This document shows positions 58,170 to 64,000 of a stretch of 64,000 nt of DNA, in pieces (the first letter of the stretch is position 1; each line of letters begins with the position of its first letter). This DNA comes from Isochrysis galbana (Eukaryota > Haptophyta > Isochrysidales > Isochrysidaceae). Location: positions 504,553 through 568,552 of the forward strand of contig CM030937.1 of the NCBI GenBank assembly GCA_018136815.1, given 5' to 3'. A program made the position numbers and the translations under genes. The notes beneath the pieces were generated by a model. That model worked only from the letters and a program-made list of their open reading frames with translations, searched no databases and had not been told where the DNA came from.

Positions 58170-58640
58170 ATTGTTTACGTTAGTGTTTTCGCAATATACG
58201 GTAATATTTTCCCCGGTCCCAGGGGTGCCCCCGCGGTTCCCGACCGCCTCTGCGTCCAGAGTCCCCCCGCGGAAAGAGTGAACGCACGGCGTGCACCTTC
58301 CTGGAAGTTGCTATGCGCACGCACGGCGCCCCGCGGGGGGGGGGAAGTCGATGTGCATACGCACGGCGTGCACAATGATTGCAAGCAATCACACGTGCTG
58401 CGCAAACGAAACATCTCGTATATGGCTACTTTACGTTAATGTGGGCCTTAGGGGAAATAGTTTCTATGCGCACGCACGGCGCCCTCGCGAGGGGGGAAGT
58501 CGATGCGCATACGCACGGCGTGCACAGTGATTGCAAGTAATCACATGTGCTGCGTAAACGAAACATCTCGTATACGGCGACTTTACGTTAATGTGGGCCT
58601 TAGAGGAAAAAGTTTCTATGCACATCTCGTATACGGCGAT
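58170..58640. repeat. 152-bp tandem repeat, about 2 to 3 copies
   Basis: GAAGTCGATG.GCATACGCAC at 58344 recurs at 58496. The units contain GCGCACGCACGGCGCC, ATTGCAAG(C/T)AATCACA and AAACGAAACATCTCGTATA, with a partial third copy to 58640. The GCACGCACGGCGTGCAC palindrome is shared with the MITE-like element at 901-1121. Confidence 0.75.
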
Positions 58641-59046
58641 TAGCTTTGTTTTGTACCACTATTGTTAATAACTAAAAAGAAAACAGATATGTTGAAAAAC
58701 CACCTGGTCCTCTTTTGACGGAACGCGACTTTAGCTGTTTCGTCTTTGCTCCTCCCTTGCGTGGTTTTGTTTCGCTCATTCATTGTTCTCTCGCATGGAA
58801 GCTCGATTCTAGCAAGGGGGTGTCGCATCCGCGATCGACCTTTTTGTTTTAGAAGTTGTTTTGCGTTCCCTCCTCGCAGGCTAGCCACGAGTCACCGTCG
58901 CAGTGTCCTACATTCGTCCATTCGCCCTTGTTGCCCTCGCCTCCTTTATCGCCTCCTTTGTCGCCTGCTTGCCCCTCACCTGGCTCACCTCCTTGCGCGC
59001 TCCTCGCGTTTTAGGCTAAGTCGCGCGATCAGGTATCGCCGGTGCA
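58641..59046. other. Intergenic with a dispersed repeat
   Basis: 58820-58866 (TCGCATCCGCGATCGACC, then TTTTTGTTTTAGAAGTTG) is the reverse complement of 1146-1185. No gene recognised. Confidence 0.5.
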
Positions 59047-59784
59047 AGGAACCGCCCCCATGTGTGACCCTGATTCCCCCTCAGGTGTTGGCCGTTGGAT
59101 TATATCGTGGCGCTATTTTACTTCGGTCTTCATCAAATCACGTAAGGGTTTTCGAAAGATTCCCTCCTTATTCCTGTGCGTAACTGTCGCCCCGTCGGAT
59201 CGTCCGTCGCCCCGTCGCTCTCTTGTCGGCATTCTCTTCCTTGTTCGATCTGCCAGCGGGTTCCTGTGCGTTCCGTGATAGGGATACGTTAGTGTGGAGA
59301 GTGTTGACGTGAGTGTAGGTCATCTCGTCGGTCCATCGGCCCCTAGCCGTCTGTCGTCTGTCGTTCTTCGTTCGTCGCTCTCGCCCTCGTTCTCGTTCCC
59401 GTTCTCGTCCCTCGTTCTCAACACTACCTCAATACCAAACCTCTCCAATCCCTCAGCCCCAGCCTATCCATCCCGATCCGCCCAGCCATGTCCGCTCCGT
59501 CGTCGCGCTCGCCCTCGCCCAAGCCCGTCCTCCCGCCTTTCTCTGCTGAGGAGGTGGTCCAGCCCGTCATTGGCCACTCCCCAACTTCCGCCGCGCCTCT
59601 CGCCGCTTCCCTTCCGTTCCCTCCGTTCCCATCCGAGGCAGTGGTAACCTCGGATCCGTCAGGCTCAAGGCCCAAGCTAGTACCACTGGGCCGGACCCCT
59701 GAAACCGAGGACAATGGAGAAAGAGGGGGGGAGGGAACAAGGGGGCAGCGTAGGGGCATAAGGGCGATGTATGTAAAAGGGTAG
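59047..59784 (+). mobile_element. Retroelement-like repeat, copy A (uninterrupted)
   Basis: From GGAACCGCCCCCATGTGTGA at 59055 through at least 59585 it matches 62121-62411 plus 63731-64000 closely, with the 1,319-bp insertion missing. It contains a small frame from ATG 59488 (MSAPSSRSPSPKPVLPPFSA..., 98 residues) whose start is also conserved at ATG 63907. This could be the beginning of a gag-like gene after an LTR and leader, but no domain is recognised. Confidence 0.6.
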
Positions 59785-60353
59785 CGGATACCAGGCTTGT
59801 AGCCGGCGATAACTCAAACTCAGAATCTTCAGCTGTGTTTTTGCTTGAAGAGACTTAAGCGCTTATACAGAATAAAGCTAAAGCTCTTGAAGATTCCGGC
59901 TGCGGCTACCGCTACTAAAAAGGTCAAATTTACAGCCATAGGTTCCGCTCTCGTTGATTTCTCTAGATGCCCTGCCGGATCTACGCCCGGTGCACCATAC
60001 GCCACACACCACGCCATGGTAGCCCTCAATCTAGCGTCTCATTGTTTCTTCCATTCTTTTTGTTGTTGTTCTTCGCGTCTTCCAAACTTGCATTGCTCAG
60101 GTCGAAGCTCAATATCGATGTGTGTGTGTGATAGCTTTCTAGCAGCTGCTCAGGGAGCGCGCGTCATCATTGCGATGCGGTAGTGCCTCGTGCACCTTCG
60201 TGAACTGGTGGTGCGGCCGCTAGCGCACATTGGTAGGCCATAGAAAGGGAGCAAGGCATTTGCGTGGGGCGATGAGGGATGCAAGGTGGGCACCAAGGGC
60301 ACATTAGATCACAACGGGCGTCTCGCGCCCCGGCCCCGGCAGCCACGTGCGAG
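59785..60353. other. Intergenic, no gene seen
   Basis: One frame on the plus strand (59845-60183) has no domain and no clear start context. This is the 3' flank of the RRM gene. Confidence 0.4.
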
Positions 60354-60479
60354 AACGTCTTTCACATGCGCCACAACTCCTTGGAGAACATCTCCTTCAT
60401 GCTGAGCTTCTTGTCGTACGTCTTTCAGATGCGCCAAAACTCCTTGGAGAACATCTCCTTCATGCTGAGCTTCTTGTCG
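60354..60479. repeat. 63-bp tandem duplication of the RRM gene's 3' coding end
   Basis: Two adjacent 63-bp units (60354-60416 and 60417-60479) each encode, on the minus strand, YDKKLSMKEMFSKE followed by F/L-W-R-I/M and a stop. They differ at about three positions. The stop in the proximal unit places the distal copy in the 3' UTR. Confidence 0.9.
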
Positions 60480-61394
60480 TACAGGGGTTCCGCATCCTGG
60501 CGGTGGGAGACCGTGACAATCTCCTGCTTGCGCTTCTTGCCCTTCTTAGCGCCGCCGCCGCCGTATCCATCGCCGCCGTCAAACTCGCCACCAGCCAGCA
60601 GGTCCTACAGCACAAGGGCATGGCGCGGCGAAAGGTGAGGTGGGGTCTAAGGGCACATGCTAGCGCAATGCAACGCAGCCTACCGGATCGGCCCGCCCAT
60701 CTGCCAGCTGGCGGGCACTGCCTGGGGCGCCGGGTGCCTTCTGTTCGATGGCACCGCGCCGCGGATTTGGATTGTATTGCCCGCGCGCCGGCATGTTGAG
60801 CTGCGGTTGGCTGTCGCCGCGCCGCTCCGAGTAACGCACGCGACACGTGTGGCCGCTGATCGTGAGCTCAGGCGGGTTACCCAGCTGCTGGATGCAGTAG
60901 CTGGCGCCCTTCAGGTGGACGTACGTGACAAAGCCGAAGCCGCGCGACTTACCACCTTCCCCACGCACCACGCTCGCCTCCTGCACCTTGCCGTACCGCG
61001 AGAAGGCCTTGAGTAGCGCCGCATCATCGAGCTCTGCCGGCAGTCCGCCCACAAACAGCTTGGAGCATGGCTTGCCCAGCCGGACTGGATCGGCGCGCGA
61101 GGTCGTCGCCTCACCACGTGGTGCCGCTGGCCCCGCCACGCGGAAGGGGTCAAGCTCGTACGCAGAGCCGTCGACAAGAAAGGCATCCTCGGCGCCAGGC
61201 AAAGTGGCTCCTGACCCACCCACACCCACCACCTCCTCCTCCTGCTGCTGCCGGTCGGCTGGCTTGCACTGAGCCGGCGACGCATCGTCCTCATCGTCCT
61301 CCTCCTCCTCGCTCGCCGCCCCCCCTCCATCTCCCACGCTCGGTAGCGCCAGCCCCGCGTGCACGTCGTCCTCGTCATCGTCGCTCTCTGCCAT
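60425..61394 (-). CDS. RRM-domain RNA-binding protein, two exons
   Basis: Exon 1 61394-60684 and exon 2 60604-60425 join in phase 0 across a 79-bp GT-AG intron, giving about 296 residues. The acidic N terminus (MAESDDDEDDVHAGL, EEEEDDEDD) leads to one RRM at about residues 111-190, with RNP2 KLFVGGLP and RNP1 SRGFGFVTY in good form. A Gly/Pro-rich linker follows, and the tail is GGDGYGGGGAKKGKKRKQEI, DKKLSMKEMFSKEFWRI. A single RRM plus lysine-rich tail suggests a nuclear mRNA-binding or splicing-related protein of the CELF/Musashi-like sort, but the exact family cannot be named. A duplicated copy of the last 18 codons lies just past the stop. Confidence 0.75.
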
Positions 61395-62116
61395 CGCCGC
61401 GCCGCGCCGCCAGGAGGGTGAGGAGTTGGCCGGAAAGAAAGAGCATTTTCACAGGAAGCGAAGTCTTTTTCACCTTACCTGTGAATAACTCTTCTGTCCG
61501 CGGCAGGTCGCTGCGCAACCCAGAACTCCTTGGGCACTCAAGATGGATACTTTAGTACTGGTAAATACAAGTCGTAGATAAATTCTGGGGGTCCCTTGAG
61601 CGAGAAATGGCTGCAAAAAGAGAATAGGGCGAGGGGAACTCAAGGGACAAACCGGGCCTGTAGCCGGGAAGATGCATGGGGACCTGCAGAAGTCCGCCAA
61701 GGACTCCACTCTGGAGCATTCGTTGTTCGCCTCGTTCAATACTGACTAAGGCTGAGTAGTTGTACACTTAGTAGTCCCATTGTGATGAGTGTGTATTAGT
61801 GTATTAGTGTGCAATGTGCAATGTGCAATGATACATTGATTGAGAAAGATGCTAGATGCTACGAGCAAGAGGAGGAGGAGGGAGGCAAGGATGAGGGAGG
61901 CGGGGAGGGGGAGGCGAGAGCACGTGAGCGCGCGCAGGACAGGCTAGCGGGCCGTTGCCGTTGCGCGCCTCGAGTGCTGAACAAGTAGTAGTTAACTCAG
62001 TTAACTGGCCTTCGGGCGCAGCGCCAGGCAGTTAGTAATAACTACGTGGCGCCACTCTAGGGGCAGTTAGTGGCAGTTAACTAAGTTACCTAGGTAACTG
62101 CCTTACCTAGGCCCTA
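61395..62116. other. Intergenic with AGTTAACT palindromes
   Basis: 61985-62105 carries several AGTTAACT/GTTAACTGCC palindromic units, GGCGCAGCGCC and ACCTAGGT repeats, a possible small MITE. No gene seen. Confidence 0.4.
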
Positions 62117-64000
62117 GCCTTGGGAACCGCCCCCATGTGTGACCCTGATTCCCCCTCAGGTGTTGGCCGTTGGATTATATCGTGGTATCGTGGCGCTATT
62201 TTACCTCGGTCTTCATCAACTCACTTAAGGGTTTTCGAAAGATTCCCTCCTTATTCCTGTGGGTAACTGTCGCCCCCGTCGGATCGTCCGTCGCCCCGTC
62301 GCTCTCTTGTCGGCATTCTCTTCCTTGTTCGGTCTGTCAGCAGGTTCCTGTGCGTTCCGTGATAGGGATACGTTAGTGTGGAGAGTGTTGACGTGAGTGT
62401 AGTGTCATCTCTGTCGAGTCGAGCGGAGCCGGAGGGCTCTGAGCCACTCCGTCGCGAGCAGCACCGGCGGCTAGCGCGGCGCTTTGGCCCTCCTCCCCAC
62501 CGGGAGTCGGGTGAATGAAATTCTGGACTGGGTCGGGCAACCCCATTTGGGTGTCTGGAGGGGAACGAACGGCGAACGAAGGGCTGTGGGGCGGCGAGGC
62601 GCTCCTAGCGGTCCTAGTGTGTTGGGTTTTAAGAGATTGTTAGACCTACAAAGAACTCTTCCCTCAGGGAGGGAGCCTAAGCTGCTTGAGTGCAGCGACG
62701 CAGCGAACAACGACGGACAAAGAGCCTGAGAACAACAGGTTACACCGACTCACGAACACACCGGAATCATTCACCCAAACCAAGCAAATTATCAAGCAAC
62801 CGCGACCCCAAATCACCGAGAACTCAAACACGTCGCGAGAGACGGAGAGAGAGAGCGAGAGAGAGAGAGACTCCGCAGCGACGGCCGGAGCGTGTCTCCG
62901 TTGTAACTTCCCACGTAGCGGAGAGTCCGAAGGGGAGCGTCATGTCGCGCACCACGGCGATCACTTTGGATACAGATCGCAACGAGATGTCTTCACGACC
63001 GAATAAATCTTGCCGTTGAGCGTGAACCTTCTAGACGCTTCTAACGAACAACCCTGAGTAGCAACCAAGGGGAAGAAACACCAAAGGGGCCAAGGCTTGC
63101 ATGTAACTTGCATCAAGGGGAAAGATTCCCTCACCTAGGAAGCGAACCTACACCGATCTCCAAGGGGAGATGGCAAATTAAACCTCAAATCTCGAGCGGC
63201 TAGAGCAACCGACTCGCTCGCCAAAACCTTGACCGAGAAGAAAGAAGCAAGGACCTACAAGCCAAGGGTAGCGGACCTAAGGAATGTGAGAGGAAGTTTC
63301 CGAACGCCAACGCGAACGCCAAACGCGGGAAGGCAACGAAACCCTAACCAGGCCAAGCAGAACCTATGAAGAACAGGCCTGGACGACAACAAAAGTGAGC
63401 AGGTCCCAAGAAAGAACCGGAACCCAACAAGAAACAACAAGCCTTGCAAGAAGCTAAACAAGCCTTCACAAGGTAACTCGAGAGCCTGAGACAAGCGCGC
63501 AGCGAGTGACAGGCGACCTGGCTCCTTTGGGTCAAGATTGCCCGAAAGGAGGAAACCTGGAATCTAGACCTGACAAACAGGCTAGAAGGAACGAAACGAG
63601 AACTCGAATTCTAGATCGCTAGGGACGAACCCTACCAACCTAGATGTACCTGAGCTTCACCGTGTGGCCGCACGGCGAAGGACCTGGAAACAAGAGCCTG
63701 GAAATCGCATCATCTAGGATGAATGCGACAATCTCGTCGGTCCATCGGCCCCTAGGAGCCGTCTGTCGTCTGTCGTTCTTTGTTCTTTGTGCGTCGCTCT
63801 CGTTCTCGTTCTCGTTCCCGTTCTCGTCCCTCGTTCTCAACACTACCTCAATACCAAACCTCACCACTCCCCCAGCCTCAGCCTATCAATCCCGACCCGC
63901 CCAGCCATGTCCGCTCCGTCGTCGCGCTCGCCCTCGCCCAAGCCCGTCCTCCCGCCTTTCTCTGCTGAGGAGGTGGTCCAGCCCGTCATTGGCCACACCC
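62117..64000 (+). mobile_element. Retroelement-like repeat, copy B (interrupted, continues past the window)
   Basis: The left part 62117-62411 and right part 63731-64000 are collinear with copy A (59047-59585). Between them lies the nested LTR-type insertion. The ATG-initiated frame seen in copy A restarts at 63907 and runs off the window. Confidence 0.7.
62412..63730. mobile_element. 1,319-bp LTR-type insertion with 5-bp target duplication
   Basis: The element starts TGTCGAGTCGAG and ends GAATGCGACA, so it has TG..CA ends and short TGTCG/CGACA inverted termini. It is flanked by ATCTC at 62407-62411 and 63731-63735. The paralogous copy A has a single ATCTC at 59322-59326 and no insertion. 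These are hallmarks of LTR retrotransposon integration. The lack of any pol gene suggests a solo LTR or a small non-autonomous element. Confidence 0.8.

Overview
The window is nuclear DNA from a eukaryotic microalga. Its genes are GC-rich and broken by many short introns (about 75-200 bp). At least three introns appear to use a GC donor after CAG. Long CT/GA microsatellites are frequent, and remnants of hAT, Mutator-like, Ty1/copia and LTR elements are scattered throughout. A haptophyte would fit (GC-AG introns, GC-rich genes, CT tracts), but that is inference; no marker gene fixes the taxon.

Layout. 1-531: 3' end of an FkbM-like methyltransferase. 0.9-2.1 kb: a MITE-like element, a CT microsatellite and GATAGC hairpins. 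2.1-9.95 kb: a compact, intronless virus-like or mobile island. It holds a tunnel-type RNA 5'-triphosphatase-like gene, an ankyrin gene, a family of small two-helix membrane proteins (one pair in identical 366-bp tandem repeats), a beta-gamma-crystallin-like anchored protein with an MGNS start, a truncated IS4/5-type transposase, and about seven copies of a 203-bp repeat. The same short motif stands inverted at its two ends. 11.4-13.9 kb: secreted LTD/EEP nuclease. 14.6-17.1 kb: frameshifted hAT element. 18.2-20.8 kb: GltS-type sodium/glutamate symporter in six exons. 21.9-22.7 kb: macro-domain protein (minus). 22.9-24.1 kb: copia remnant joined to a copy of the island's left end. 26.1-28.5 kb: 2OG-Fe(II) oxygenase-like protein (minus). 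31.4-44.0 kb: an 11-exon VPS13-like lipid-transfer protein of about 3,800 residues. 46.6-51.5 kb: an unrecognised protein with GKKR-type basic repeats. 53.7-56.2 kb: type I glutamine synthetase in seven exons (minus). 56.5-58.1 kb: Mutator-like zinc-ribbon protein. 60.4-61.4 kb: RRM protein (minus). 59.0-59.8 and 62.1-64.0 kb: two copies of a retroelement-like repeat, the second carrying a nested 1,319-bp LTR-type insertion with a 5-bp target duplication.

The host genes are unrelated housekeeping or metabolic loci and form no pathway: glutamate transport, glutamine synthesis, lipid transfer, RNA binding and extracellular nucleic-acid scavenging. The part most likely to be new is the 2.1-9.95 kb island, whose gene content resembles a fragment of a large DNA virus or a virus-derived transposon. 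No capsid, polymerase or packaging gene is visible in it, so its identity stays open. Exon boundaries were chosen by eye from splice signals, reading-frame continuity and family similarity.
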